A DNA stretch of 41,708 nucleotides from Levilactobacillus namurensis DSM 19117 (GTDB taxonomy: Bacteria; Bacillota; Bacilli; Lactobacillales; Lactobacillaceae): assembly GCF_001434785.1 (NCBI RefSeq), contig NZ_AZDT01000066.1:1-41708 (forward strand). Reading direction: 5' to 3'. Below the pieces are notes generated by a model that made no database searches, was not told the DNA's origin, and worked only from the letters and a program-made list of their open reading frames with translations. Of the stretch, positions 14,724 to 22,963 are shown one piece after another. The first letter of the stretch is position 1. Every line of letters starts with the position of its first letter. Made by a program: the position numbers and the translations under genes.

Positions 14724-15392
14724 TTGGCTACGCAACAACAGAATGGATACCCCTATCGCTTCTTGGCGCTGGTGATTGGGCTCGTGTTAAACGCCTTTGG
14801 CAACGCACTCTCGGTTTCTGCCAACTTCGGCAGTGGCATCTGGACCGCCGCGTGCGTCAATATCGCGAACTGGCTCCACGGCGACGTGGGCCTGATTCTC
14901 TTTATCGTGGGGGTGGGAAGCGCCACACTGAATCAATTCCTGATTCACCACTGGGACGCCTGGCGCTGGATCGGTGAAGTCTGCTTTATCGCAAGCTTCA
15001 GTTACTTCATCGACCTCTTCGTGGCCCTCTTCCAGTCTTGGGGGCTTCCCAGTCTGGCGGCACCCTGGCGCCTGCTCCTCAGCATCCTAGGGGTCACCAT
15101 CTTCGCCATTTCCATCTCCATCTATCAACGGGCCAACCTGGTGATGCACCCGAACGACGACACCTCCAATATTTTACGGTTTCTCTACCTCGATGGTCGG
15201 GCAACCCTCTCGCAATTCGTCGATTTTATCCCGCCAATCCTGATGTTAGTGATTTGCGTCCTCGGTACCCATCAGCTCTACTCCGTTAACGTGGCGACCA
15301 TCTACTCCATGCTCTTCAACGGCGTGATCATCGCGGCGACCGACCGCTGGGTGTTGCCCAGCCTGCACCACAACTTCCGCGCTCACGTCTAA
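14724..15392 (+). CDS. YczE/YitT-type integral membrane protein
   Basis: A 222-residue protein with about five hydrophobic helices. The first contains GLVLNAFGNALSVSANFGSGIW, typical of the YczE-like membrane proteins; the function of this family is poorly known. The start is a TTG at 14724 with AAAAGGA and GAGG upstream; an ATG start is not available near the N-terminus. It is monocistronic, lies just downstream of the tandem tRNA genes and ends before a strong hairpin (15412-15443). GC content and codon use fit the core genome. Confidence 0.75.
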   Translation: MATQQQNGYPYRFLALVIGLVLNAFGNALSVSANFGSGIWTAACVNIANWLHGDVGLILFIVGVGSATLNQFLIHHWDAWRWIGEVCFIASFSYFIDLFVALFQSWGLPSLAAPWRLLLSILGVTIFAISISIYQRANLVMHPNDDTSNILRFLYLDGRATLSQFVDFIPPILMLVICVLGTHQLYSVNVATIYSMLFNGVIIAATDRWVLPSLHHNFRAHV

Positions 15393-15411
15393 CAACACCG
15401 ACTGCACACAA

Positions 15412-15443
15412 AAGCCCTCCGTTCATCCGAACGGAGGGCTTTT
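15412..15443. terminator. Bidirectional terminator
   Basis: AAAAGCCCTCCGTTC pairs with GAACGGAGGGCTTTTT. It separates the membrane protein gene from the convergent oligopeptide-binding gene. Confidence 0.85.
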
Positions 15444-15462
15444 TAACGTCTAACCAGTTGAA

Positions 15463-17070
15463 TTACTTCCAATAAGCATACTTATATTGGGCGTCGCTGG
15501 TAATGCTGTAGGTCAAGCCGCCGACTTCCTTGGAAACTAAGTGGGCTTTAGCCTGTTGATACAGCGGTACTAAGCCCGCTTGTTGGGTCACGTACTTGTC
15601 CGCTTCCTTCATTAAATCCCACCGTTGCTGCGTGGTGTGGGTGGTGGTGTCGTCGATCTGCTTCATCAAGTTCGTGAAGTGGGCGTTATCCCATTTGGTG
15701 AAGTTCACGGAACTGGTCCCATCCGCCATCTGGAGGAAGTCCGCTGGGTCCCGCCAATCCGTCTGCCAGCCATCTAGGTCAATATCGTAGTCCCCTTCGG
15801 ACCCCCGGTTGATCTGTTGTGCGAGTGGCAGGGACTTGATGGTGATGGTCAAGCCCGGCATGTACTTCTGGGCCTGTTGTTGTAGGTACTGGGCGACGTG
15901 CTTCTGTTCATCGGTATCGGCCGTGATCATTTCCAGGTCCGCCTTTTGGATGCCCAGTTCCTGCTTGGCACTCTTCCATAGGGCCGTGGCCTTCTTAGGG
16001 TTGTAACTCAAGAGGTTGCCGACGTCTTGGGAGAAATCCTTTCCCGTGGTTGGGTCATTGCCGTCCCCGTAAGGAATCAGGCTCTTCGCCGGTTGGGACC
16101 CGTCCTGTAAGACGTTCTGGGTGACCTGCTTCCGGTTCACGATGTAGGAGAAGGCTTGCCGTACCTTGGTGTTGTGGGTGATCTTCCGCTTGTCGTTGAA
16201 TTCCAAGAACCGCATGGAACTGTTCAACGTGGTGGTCAATTCGGGGTTCTTAGCGTTTTGCTTGATGTATTGTCCCGACAAGAAGGTCTCTTGGACCTTA
16301 CCGGACTTGAAGAGGTTCGACGCGGTCCCGGGGTCTTTGACGACCTGCACGTTGACCTGCTTGATCTTCACGTTCTTAGCGTTCCAGTAATGCGGGTTCT
16401 TCACGTAATGCCAGCTGTCCGAGTTTCCACTCCAGCCGACCAGCTTATAGGCCCCTTCCGCCATCATCTTATCCGACGAGGTCCCGTAGTGGTTGCCGTA
16501 CTTCTTGAAGAGGTCGGTCTTGATCGGGTACCCGAACGTGGCCAGGATATCTGACAGCCAAGGCTGCGGCTTAGTCAGCGTCAGCTGTAAGGTCCGTTGA
16601 TCCAAGGCCTTAGCCCCTAAGGTGTTCGGCGACTTCTTCCCAGCCTGAATGGCATCGTAGTTGGTCAGGTACTTCATCTTGTTGGCCACCTGGGACTTGG
16701 ACTTAGGGTTGACCTGCCACCGGAACGAGGTAACGAAGTCTTGCGCCGTCACGGGGTCGCCGTTTTGCCACTTAGCGTTCTTCTTGATCTTAAACGTGTA
16801 GACCGTGCCGTTGTGGGTCGGCTTGACCACCTTTTCCGCGACCCCCGCAACGACCTTGCCCTTCTTGTTCAGGGTATACAGCCCTTCTTCGACTTGGGAG
16901 ACCAGGCTAGAACTGTTCACATCGCCCATGATGGCCGGGTTCGCCGTGGCGGGATTTCCCACCAACGTCACGTTTAAGTCCGCATCCTTGCTCTTAGCCT
17001 GCGACGTGCCACACCCCGCTAACGTTAAAATCGCCAGTATCCCGAAACTAAATCCCATTAATTTTTTCAT
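15463..17070 (-). CDS. oppA: Oligopeptide ABC transporter substrate-binding lipoprotein (OppA-like)
   Basis: A 535-residue solute-binding protein of family 5 (extracellular domain of peptide and nickel transporters). The lipoprotein signal peptide ends in the lipobox LAGC with Cys20. The family signature region is seen in GVAEKVVKPTHNGTVYTFKIKKNAKWQNGDPVTAQDFVTSFRW (split here by family position about 85-125). The start is the ATG at 17070 with GGAGAT ahead of it; a TTG two codons earlier is less likely. No permease or ATPase gene is adjacent, so it must share a transporter encoded elsewhere. Its long leader is a T-box, so expression rises when a particular tRNA is uncharged; peptide uptake as an amino-acid source fits this logic. 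The symbol is by family, not proven orthology. Confidence 0.88.
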   Translation of the reverse strand: MKKLMGFSFGILAILTLAGCGTSQAKSKDADLNVTLVGNPATANPAIMGDVNSSSLVSQVEEGLYTLNKKGKVVAGVAEKVVKPTHNGTVYTFKIKKNAKWQNGDPVTAQDFVTSFRWQVNPKSKSQVANKMKYLTNYDAIQAGKKSPNTLGAKALDQRTLQLTLTKPQPWLSDILATFGYPIKTDLFKKYGNHYGTSSDKMMAEGAYKLVGWSGNSDSWHYVKNPHYWNAKNVKIKQVNVQVVKDPGTASNLFKSGKVQETFLSGQYIKQNAKNPELTTTLNSSMRFLEFNDKRKITHNTKVRQAFSYIVNRKQVTQNVLQDGSQPAKSLIPYGDGNDPTTGKDFSQDVGNLLSYNPKKATALWKSAKQELGIQKADLEMITADTDEQKHVAQYLQQQAQKYMPGLTITIKSLPLAQQINRGSEGDYDIDLDGWQTDWRDPADFLQMADGTSSVNFTKWDNAHFTNLMKQIDDTTTHTTQQRWDLMKEADKYVTQQAGLVPLYQQAKAHLVSKEVGGLTYSITSDAQYKYAYWK

Positions 17071-17112
17071 ATCCAAATCTCCTCAATTGCTTATTCAGTT
17101 TTACCGTTGACG

Positions 17113-17376
17113 TAAAAAAGCATTCGTCCCCGTCGACTGTCTCTGCAGTCAACAAGGGCGAATGCTTCGCGGTACCACCTTGGTTTATCTCTCACTGTGT
17201 CCAGAATCGAACACGCCGTGCTGTAATGGGCACGCCCCAGGAACGGCTACTATCTTCACCGTTCCGACGTCAAGAGCCGTTCCCACCAGTTCCGGGGGTT
17301 CGGCTTACAGCTACCCGAACTTGCTGGACACCTTCTCTAGCGGTACTCTTCTTGGCTTAGTCTTTCCTTGCAATTG
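17113..17376 (-). ncRNA. T-box riboswitch in the oppA leader
   Basis: The minus strand holds the diagnostic T-box motif AAGGTGGTACCGCG (17181-17168) followed by a terminator hairpin, AGCATTCG pairing with CGAATGCTTTTTT (17167-17113). A stem I domain lies upstream (about 17360-17250) with an AGTA/GAA loop-E pair. Below it AAGAG pairs with CTCTT, and above it CCGCTAG pairs with CTGGTGG. The triplet after GAA is CGG, which would specify arginine; this reading is tentative. Uncharged cognate tRNA should allow read-through into oppA. Confidence 0.88.
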
Positions 17377-17382
17377 CTCTAT

Positions 17383-17411
17383 AATTTATCATCATTCATT
17401 TTAGTTGTCAA
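17383..17411 (-). promoter_or_regulatory. Promoter of the T-box/oppA transcript
   Basis: A perfect TTGACA (17411-17406), a 17-base spacer and TAAATT (17388-17383) on the minus strand, just ahead of the T-box stem I. Confidence 0.7.
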
Positions 17412-17462
17412 TCGTTTTATAAATATTCATTTTTATGCATGCTACGCACTTTAATACCATCA

Positions 17463-17502
17463 AAAAACGGGTAACCCTAGACCTGACTAGGGTTACCCGT
17501 TC
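17463..17502 (-). terminator. Terminator of the 90-aa protein gene
   Basis: AACGGGTAACCCTAG pairs perfectly with CTAGGGTTACCCGTT, followed by TTTTTT on the minus strand. Confidence 0.85.
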
Positions 17503-17557
17503 ATCCGCAACCACCGCTAAATGGGGCGTTGCGCGCTAAAATATTTTGCTTTATACA

Positions 17558-17830
17558 TTAATGATTACGTGCTGGCTGTTGCTGCTGGAACGTGCTGGTC
17601 TCGCGACTGACGGTCTTGCCCGCCTGACTGGTGGTAGTCTGGGTCTTCATCTCGACGTGCCCCTTTTTGCCCGTCTGACTATCCAACTGCACCGCTGTCT
17701 GACCAGAGGCCGGCTGCACCACGGAGTCCGTCACGGTCGACCGTGTCTGGGTCGGTTGCATCCCAAACAACAGAAATCCCGCCACGAATCCCACCAGCAA
17801 GCCCCCGACTTCCCGGATTAATTTTTTCAT
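17558..17830 (-). CDS. Small membrane-anchored or exported protein, unknown
   Basis: A 90-residue protein with a basic start and one hydrophobic segment (MKKLIREVGGLLVGFVAGFL, residues 7-24), then a polar tail rich in Thr, Gln and Ser (from about residue 26). The tail would lie outside the cell, tethered by the N-terminal helix; no lipobox or sortase motif is present. The ATG has GGGGA about 10 bases upstream. Its extended -10 (TGATATAAT) uses the TGA stop codon of the MFS gene at 17904-17902. A strong terminator follows. I recognise no family. Confidence 0.6.
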   Translation of the reverse strand: MKKLIREVGGLLVGFVAGFLLFGMQPTQTRSTVTDSVVQPASGQTAVQLDSQTGKKGHVEMKTQTTTSQAGKTVSRETSTFQQQQPARNH

Positions 17831-17895
17831 TTTGTGCGTCCCCTATCCCTAAATTGTTCCTCCGATGGTTTCCTTAGAAAACTCTTTATAGGGCT

Positions 17896-17904
17896 ATTAT
17901 ATCA
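17896..17904 (-). promoter_or_regulatory. Extended -10 promoter for the 90-aa gene
   Basis: TGA-TATAAT on the minus strand, where the TGA is also the stop codon of the MFS transporter gene. No strong -35 hexamer is present. Confidence 0.5.
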
Positions 17905-19077
17905 TTTATAAAGGGTGACGGAATGATGATTTCGCGCCACAACTACCAGATTGACGCCTAAAATCGCTACGATGGCGATCGCCGCAATCACGAACAGGGC
18001 CGTGTACGATGCGAAGTCGATCACCAGACCGCCAAACAGGGGGCCAAACGCCCGGCCGACCGAGGCCCAAGCGTTGGCCATGCCCTGATACTTCCCCTTG
18101 ACCACGGCGGGGGTCAACTGATTGACGATCGCCGGAATCGCCGGAAAGGCCGTCGCCTCACCCATGGTCAAGATGACCATGGCCAGGACGAAGTGTAGGT
18201 AATCCTTGGCGAAGATCAACGTGACGAACGACAACGCCACGAAGAGAATCCCCGCGTAGACCTGTACGTACAAACTGTGGAAGTAGTGGGCTAACCGGTT
18301 CAAGATGATCTGGAACGTCACAATCAGGCCGGCATTGATGGTCCACAATAGACTGTAGTCGCGTAAGGGAATCCCCATCCCCGTCATGTAAACGGACAGG
18401 TTCGAGTTCCACTGTTCATACATGATCCAGACCACCACCAGGCTCGCGAAGAAGGTCCCCATGATTCGCAAGTTGGGGTGGGCAATCGTCGCAGTCTGGT
18501 CGTGTTTAGCTGTAGGCCGGCGCTGCATGACCGCGGGCGCCCGGTAATGGAACGTGACCACCAACAGGAGTAAAACGAAGAGGGCCGTGGCGATGCTGAA
18601 CAGGAGCGTGACGCTGATGTTGTAGATGAAACCGACCATCGCGGTCCCAATCACGATTCCCAGGTTCTGCGCGAAGTACAGCATGTTATAGATGTAGCGC
18701 CCGTCCCGACTGTGGATCGTGGTCCCCAATGAGTTGACCATGGTCAACGTCCACCCGGACCCGAAGCCCAGGAAGATCAAGGCGATCGGGAAAGCCGGCC
18801 AACCATGCTGGAAGACCAACGTCAAGAGGGTCACTAGCGAGAGACTGACCCCACCAAGTGACAGGTAGTAGGGATTCAGCCGGTCGAATAAGCGCCCCCC
18901 TAAGAGACTTCCCGCCACATTGGCGAGGGAATAAAACAATAAGATGACCCCAACGACGGTCAATGAAACGCCTAAACGATCATGGAGATAAATTGTCGTC
19001 AGTGGCCAGATAAAACTCATACCGATACTGCTGCAGAGTGCTCCCAGCAGTAACCAGCGTAACCGAATCTCACGCAT
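17902..19077 (-). CDS. MFS transporter (DHA1-like)
   Basis: A 391-residue major facilitator superfamily protein with about 12 transmembrane helices. The family loop between helices 2 and 3 reads GGRLFDRLNP, and helix 1 contains GMSFIWPLTTIYL, as in drug-exporter-type (DHA1) members such as the YttB/YfkF-like group in lactobacilli. The substrate is unknown; multidrug or metabolite export is the usual guess. The ATG is preceded by AAAAGGGG. It is alone on its strand, divergent from the flavin reductase gene. Confidence 0.85.
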   Translation of the reverse strand: MREIRLRWLLLGALCSSIGMSFIWPLTTIYLHDRLGVSLTVVGVILLFYSLANVAGSLLGGRLFDRLNPYYLSLGGVSLSLVTLLTLVFQHGWPAFPIALIFLGFGSGWTLTMVNSLGTTIHSRDGRYIYNMLYFAQNLGIVIGTAMVGFIYNISVTLLFSIATALFVLLLLVVTFHYRAPAVMQRRPTAKHDQTATIAHPNLRIMGTFFASLVVVWIMYEQWNSNLSVYMTGMGIPLRDYSLLWTINAGLIVTFQIILNRLAHYFHSLYVQVYAGILFVALSFVTLIFAKDYLHFVLAMVILTMGEATAFPAIPAIVNQLTPAVVKGKYQGMANAWASVGRAFGPLFGGLVIDFASYTALFVIAAIAIVAILGVNLVVVARNHHSVTLYK

Positions 19078-19214
19078 GGTCTGACCCCTTTTCTTAGAAA
19101 ATTCTAATTTTTATTCTAACACGACTCTTAGGTTTATCACCAGCTTAGGAAACGCTTTAATTGCATTTCTCGTGGGCTTTTCCTAAACTTAAGAGCAAAA
19201 GGAGGGTTCACACC

Positions 19215-19775
19215 ATGACCACGCTCTTCATCAACGGCAGTTCCCGGACCAATGGCAATACCGTTGCCTTCGGCGAACGCCTATTGGCCGGGATTCCCCA
19301 CACCACCCTGCACCTGATCGACCAGCACCTCAACTTCGACTTGGATCAGCGGGGTACTGGCCAACCACAACGAGACACGCGCGACGACTACGAAGCCCTG
19401 ATGGCCCAGTTTGCGGCGGCGGACGACATCGTCATTGGCACTCCGGTCTACTGGTACAACATGTCCGGGCAGCTCAAGACCTTCATGGACCGCTGGTTCG
19501 ACAGCTTCACCACTGGGTTCGATTTCGCTGGCAAGCGGGTCTACCTCTTAGTGGTCGGGGTCGATGATCCCGCCAACAAAGCCACTGACATCATCAGCAA
19601 GGCCTTTGCAGAATCTTGCGACTGGTTAAAAATGACCTACATGGGTGCCGCTACAGCGATTGCTGACGGCCCCACCGACCTTCAGCAGCAGGCCACGTTA
19701 CCCGCTGAGGCACTCAAGGTGCGTCAAACTTTGGTAACCATGACCCAGTCTGTTTCACGTGAAACAAAATCTTAA
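19215..19775 (+). CDS. NAD(P)H-dependent flavin reductase / flavodoxin-like oxidoreductase
   Basis: A 186-residue flavodoxin-fold protein of the NADPH-dependent FMN reductase family. The phosphate-binding loop is NGSSRTNGNT (residues 6-15) and the flavin ring region is GTPVYWYNMSGQLKTFMDRW (about 75-95). I chose the ATG at 19215, which has AAAGGAGGG and gives MTTLFINGSSRTNGN; the frame is open upstream but not conserved. The last codons (SVSRET) are written with a perfect parS site at 19751-19766. A hairpin at 19790-19840 separates it from the convergent alcohol dehydrogenase. Confidence 0.88.
   Translation: MTTLFINGSSRTNGNTVAFGERLLAGIPHTTLHLIDQHLNFDLDQRGTGQPQRDTRDDYEALMAQFAAADDIVIGTPVYWYNMSGQLKTFMDRWFDSFTTGFDFAGKRVYLLVVGVDDPANKATDIISKAFAESCDWLKMTYMGAATAIADGPTDLQQQATLPAEALKVRQTLVTMTQSVSRETKS
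19751..19766. promoter_or_regulatory. parS site (ParB/Spo0J binding)
   Basis: TGTTTCACGTGAAACA, a perfect 16-base palindrome that matches the bacterial parS consensus TGTTNCACGTGAAACA. It lies about 18 kb from oriC inside the 3' end of the flavin reductase gene. ParB bound here would nucleate spreading and SMC loading in the origin domain. Confidence 0.93.
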
Positions 19776-19789
19776 CCATTATTGACCAC

Positions 19790-19840
19790 AAAAGGTCCCG
19801 TCCACCCCACGTTTACCGTGAGCGGACGGGACCTTTCGTG
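19790..19840. terminator. Bidirectional terminator
   Basis: AAAGGTCCCGTCC pairs perfectly with GGACGGGACCTTT between the convergent flavin reductase and alcohol dehydrogenase genes. Confidence 0.85.
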
Positions 19841-19879
19841 ATTTTAAAGCATTGAATTCTTTATCACTTGATACAGCCC

Positions 19880-21007
19880 TTAAACGCTGTAATCTTCATC
19901 CATAATCAAGACTGGTTTGATGACCGCACCACTGGTTGACGCCTGGTCCGCTTGATTGATTTCACTAAACTTAAACGTCTTTTCCAATTTATCAAACGGG
20001 TAAAGGCCCTTTTGCCAGAAATTAATCAGACGTTTGATTTCAATTTGTGGGACCGCGTTCCCCATGAGGACACCGACTACGGACTTTTGTTCAGCCACCA
20101 AGTCCCCGAACGGTACCAAAGATAATTCCTTAGGGGATACAGCTAGGGGTGCCATAACCCCGTTAATTCCTAAAGCGTCAACGGATTGTTTCATGACACT
20201 AGAGATTCCCGTAGTATCAACTGCGTAATCTACCCCGTGGCCCCCAGTCAGGTCCTTAATGGCTTTGACTGGATCCACCTCTGCAGAGTTAACGGTGTCG
20301 GTCGCGCCAATTTCCTTAGCTGTCGCTAACCGATTCGGTTTGATGTCGACCGAGATGATTTGAGAACACCCTGCAATCTTGGCGGCCATTAACGCGCCAG
20401 CCCCCACAGCTCCAGTCCCAAAAATGGCCATAGTGGAACCTGGTTCCGGCTTCAATGTGTTGAAGACCGTCCCGGACCCCGTGACGAACCCACAGCCTAA
20501 CGGTCCGACCTTTCGTAAGTCTACGTCCTTACCCACGACCGTGACATTCCGATCCTGAACTAAGGTCGTGGTACTAAAGGAAGATTGGTTGAAAAAGTTA
20601 CCAACTGCTTGACCTTTCTTAGTGGTAAACGTGGCATCCCCGTTAGGCCGCCTACCGCCCATGTTCAACACAGTCCAGTTCTCACAGGAGGCTGGCATTC
20701 CGGCTAAACAATTGTCGCAAGTCCCATCATAGTCGTACGAAAGAACCACGTGATCTCCCACATTGATTCCCGTGACTGACCCGCCGACCTTTTCCACGAT
20801 ACCGGCACCTTCGTGTCCTAAAACAATTGGTAGCGGAATTGCGCCGGCATCGCCGACCCGTACCGCTTCATCACTGTGGCAGATGCCACTCGCGACGATA
20901 TGTACAAGTACTTCATTGGGACCTGGTTGGTCATCGACTAGGACGTTTTTAATTTCAAACGCCCCATTCGTTGCTTCCACGACGGCTGCCTGAACTTCTT
21001 TTGCCAT
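19880..21007 (-). CDS. NAD-dependent zinc alcohol dehydrogenase
   Basis: A 375-residue medium-chain zinc dehydrogenase resembling the aryl/benzyl alcohol dehydrogenase group. Catalytic zinc ligands Cys43 (GICHSD), His65-Glu66 (GHEGAG) and Cys172 (GPLGCGFVTGSG) are present. The Rossmann motif GTGAVGAGA (197-205) with Asp221 at the end of the second strand indicates NAD rather than NADP. In the structural zinc lobe the first of the four cysteines is replaced: the motif reads DGTCDNCLAGMPASC, so Asp94 stands with Cys97, Cys100 and Cys108. The start ATG has GGGAG. The promoter (TTGACG, 17 bases, TTAAAA at 21074-21046) is followed at once by a cre-like site at 21032-21045, which suggests CcpA repression by sugars. 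Confidence 0.92.
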   Translation of the reverse strand: MAKEVQAAVVEATNGAFEIKNVLVDDQPGPNEVLVHIVASGICHSDEAVRVGDAGAIPLPIVLGHEGAGIVEKVGGSVTGINVGDHVVLSYDYDGTCDNCLAGMPASCENWTVLNMGGRRPNGDATFTTKKGQAVGNFFNQSSFSTTTLVQDRNVTVVGKDVDLRKVGPLGCGFVTGSGTVFNTLKPEPGSTMAIFGTGAVGAGALMAAKIAGCSQIISVDIKPNRLATAKEIGATDTVNSAEVDPVKAIKDLTGGHGVDYAVDTTGISSVMKQSVDALGINGVMAPLAVSPKELSLVPFGDLVAEQKSVVGVLMGNAVPQIEIKRLINFWQKGLYPFDKLEKTFKFSEINQADQASTSGAVIKPVLIMDEDYSV

Positions 21008-21031
21008 GCTGTATCACTCCCATTAGTTATT

Positions 21032-21074
21032 TGGTAACGCTTTCATTTTAAAATAACTTGCCCCATGCCGTCAA
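21032..21074 (-). promoter_or_regulatory. Alcohol dehydrogenase promoter with cre-like site
   Basis: Minus-strand TTGACG (21074-21069), 17 bases, TTAAAA (21051-21046), then TGGTAACGCTTTCA (read on the plus strand, 21032-21045), which differs from the cre consensus TGWAANCGNTNWCA at two positions. CcpA bound there would sit on the start point. Confidence 0.55.
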
Positions 21075-21120
21075 ACTTTCTTTTAGGAAGTAATAACCTC
21101 AAATTTTAAACAAAAGAAAA

Positions 21121-21190
21121 ACCACCGCTCGGGGAAAGCGATGGTCATCGGAGTAGGGGTAACGTCATTAAGAATGACGTTAACTAATTT
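21121..21190 (+). other. Two adjacent hairpins ahead of a 15-codon frame
   Basis: First hairpin ACCACCGCT/AGCGATGGT (21121-21146, one mismatch), then a perfect hairpin AACGTCATT/AATGACGTT followed shortly by TTTTTT (about 21159-21193), which looks like an intrinsic terminator on the plus strand. I see no protein upstream that it would terminate. The pair may belong to a small RNA or a leader. Confidence 0.45.
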
Positions 21191-21218
21191 TTTCATTATT
21201 CCAGGGGAGGAGGAGTAC

Positions 21219-21266
21219 ATGAAAAAAAGATTGTTAATCTTTGGTAGAGGTCAACCGATTGGTTAA
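21219..21266 (+). CDS. Possible 15-residue peptide with very strong ribosome site
   Basis: ATG at 21219 opens a 15-codon frame, MKKRLLIFGRGQPIG, directly after AGGGGAGGAGGAG, one of the strongest Shine-Dalgarno sequences in the window. Upstream lies a terminator-like hairpin. Nothing on the plus strand follows before the end of the convergent dnaB. It could be a small peptide gene, a leader peptide of a lost gene, or chance. No family is recognised. Confidence 0.3.
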   Translation: MKKRLLIFGRGQPIG

Positions 21267-21391
21267 CTTCTATGCTCTATATACTAAGCGCTAAATATGA
21301 TGAAATTGTGAACTTTCTGGCACATCCGTATGAATTTTGACCAGTCACACTCATTTTTAGGCTTATTCCCCTAATGCTTAATTAATTATCC

Positions 21392-21411
21392 GGATAAATC
21401 AGTATTTATCC
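21392..21411 (-). terminator. Hairpin at the end of dnaB
   Basis: GGATAAAT pairs perfectly with ATTTATCC around a 4-base loop and overlaps the dnaB stop codon (21406-21408). The T tail is weak. Confidence 0.4.
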
Positions 21412-22806
21412 CTCTGGAACGTGGGCTACGGATGAGAATTTGTTAAATGATTTAACAAACAGCAGCTTCACGGTTCCCCGCGGGCCCGACCGGTTCTTTT
21501 CAATAATGACTTCGACTTCACCGACGTCTTGGTCCCCTTCGTCCCGTGGATCACTGTCGTTTCCGCCACCGTCTGCGTCGTCGCCTTCCCGTTCGTAGTA
21601 GTCATCCCGGTACAGGAAGGACACGATATCGGCATCTTGTTCGATCGAACCAGATTCCCGAATATCGGACAACACCGGCCGCTTATCCTGTCGCTGTTCC
21701 ACTCCCCGTGAGAGTTGGGACAGGGCGATCACAGGCACGTGGAGTTCCTTAGCCAGCTTCTTGAGTTGGCGGGAAATATCCGACACTTCTTGTTGCCGAC
21801 TTTCGTGGTTGGTCCCTTCGATCAGTTGCAGGTAATCAATAACGATTAACCCTAAGTTCTGCTTTTCCTTAGCCAGTCGTCGACACTTAGCCCGAATCTC
21901 GGTAATCTTATTCCCGGCCGTATCATCGATGTAGATGCTGGCCTTGGCAAGGCTACCCATGGCCACGATCAGGTTCTGCCACTCGTCTTCGGACAGTTGT
22001 CCCGTCCGCAAGTGGTTGGCGTCGATCGACCCTTCCGCACACAGCATCCGGTTGACCAGCGATTCGGCACTCATTTCCAGACTGAAGATGGCGACGGTCT
22101 TGTCGGTCTTGGTTCCTACGTTCTGCGCAATGTTTAAGGCAAACGCGGTCTTCCCCACGGCCGGCCGGGCGGCGAGAATCATCAGTTCATCGTCGTGCAG
22201 TCCCGTGGTCATCTTGTCGAGCTCCGCGTATCCGGTAGAGAGCCCAGTAATGGCGTCGCCCTTTTCGGCCAGTTCGTTAATATCTTCAAACGTGGTATTC
22301 AAGACGTCCCGAATGGGTTTGAACCCGGACTGGCTCCGCATCTCCGCCACGTTCATGATGTCGCGTTCCGCGTTGTCTAGGAGTTCATTCACATCGGTCC
22401 CGTCTTCAGCGTACCCCTGGGTCACAATGTTGGTCGCCGTCTGAATCAACCGTCGTAAGACGGCCTTATTCTGGACGATTTTTGCATAATAGGTGGCGTT
22501 GGCCGCCGTTGGAACGGCGCCCGCCAGTTCGGCGATGTAGGTGACCCCGCCCACATCATCGAGTTCATTCTTAGCCGTTAATCGGTCGGTGATGGTCACC
22601 ACGTCAATGGCTTCATCCCGGTCGTTGAGGTCGATCATGGCTTGAAAAATGATCTGATGCTCCCGGCGATAGAAATCCTCCGGGGTCAAATATTCCAGCG
22701 CATCCACCAACGCGTCGGTACTCAAAAAGATCGCCCCTAAGACGGCCTTTTCGGCAGCGAGGTTTTGTGGTGGTGTGTTGTCCGTTAATGGTGCCTGATT
22801 ATCCAT
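21406..22806 (-). CDS. dnaB: Replicative DNA helicase DnaB
   Basis: A 466-residue hexameric helicase (called DnaC in Bacillus subtilis) that unwinds the fork after loading at oriC. The N-terminal helical domain (about 10-150, LAAEKAVLGAIFLS) is followed by the RecA-like motor with Walker A AARPAVGKTAFA, Walker B LIVIDYLQLIEG and the arginine-finger region SDIRESGSIEQDAD. I start at the ATG at 22806 (MDNQAPLTDN), which has GAAGGGG; the longer frame has no support. In related genomes it follows gdpP and rplI, as here, but a 530-base gap containing a repeat fragment and its own promoter separates it from rplI. Confidence 0.96.
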   Translation of the reverse strand: MDNQAPLTDNTPPQNLAAEKAVLGAIFLSTDALVDALEYLTPEDFYRREHQIIFQAMIDLNDRDEAIDVVTITDRLTAKNELDDVGGVTYIAELAGAVPTAANATYYAKIVQNKAVLRRLIQTATNIVTQGYAEDGTDVNELLDNAERDIMNVAEMRSQSGFKPIRDVLNTTFEDINELAEKGDAITGLSTGYAELDKMTTGLHDDELMILAARPAVGKTAFALNIAQNVGTKTDKTVAIFSLEMSAESLVNRMLCAEGSIDANHLRTGQLSEDEWQNLIVAMGSLAKASIYIDDTAGNKITEIRAKCRRLAKEKQNLGLIVIDYLQLIEGTNHESRQQEVSDISRQLKKLAKELHVPVIALSQLSRGVEQRQDKRPVLSDIRESGSIEQDADIVSFLYRDDYYEREGDDADGGGNDSDPRDEGDQDVGEVEVIIEKNRSGPRGTVKLLFVKSFNKFSSVAHVPEG

Positions 22807-22935
22807 ACTTACCCCTTCATAACTAGTGACTAACGTAATGGTTCTAAACCTACAAACCAAACCGCGTATTCTAAAATCCTAATCGCAATCAAAATTCCAT
22901 TAGGGTCTGTTTAACTTCAACATCGACGACGTCAT

Positions 22936-22963
22936 GCGCCTTACCGGGCGACCAGACAGGGCT
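22936..22963. repeat. Dispersed repeat, partial copy
   Basis: Shares the core CGCCTTACCGGGCG-CCAGACAGGGCT (with A for G at one position) with the element at 29894 and, with more changes, the one at 41621. Only the left end is recognisable here. Confidence 0.6.

Noticed and set aside
19146-19160. GGAAACGCTTTAAT upstream of the flavin reductase as a cre site
   Set aside because: Three departures from the consensus, including the conserved ends, so support is too weak to list as a feature.
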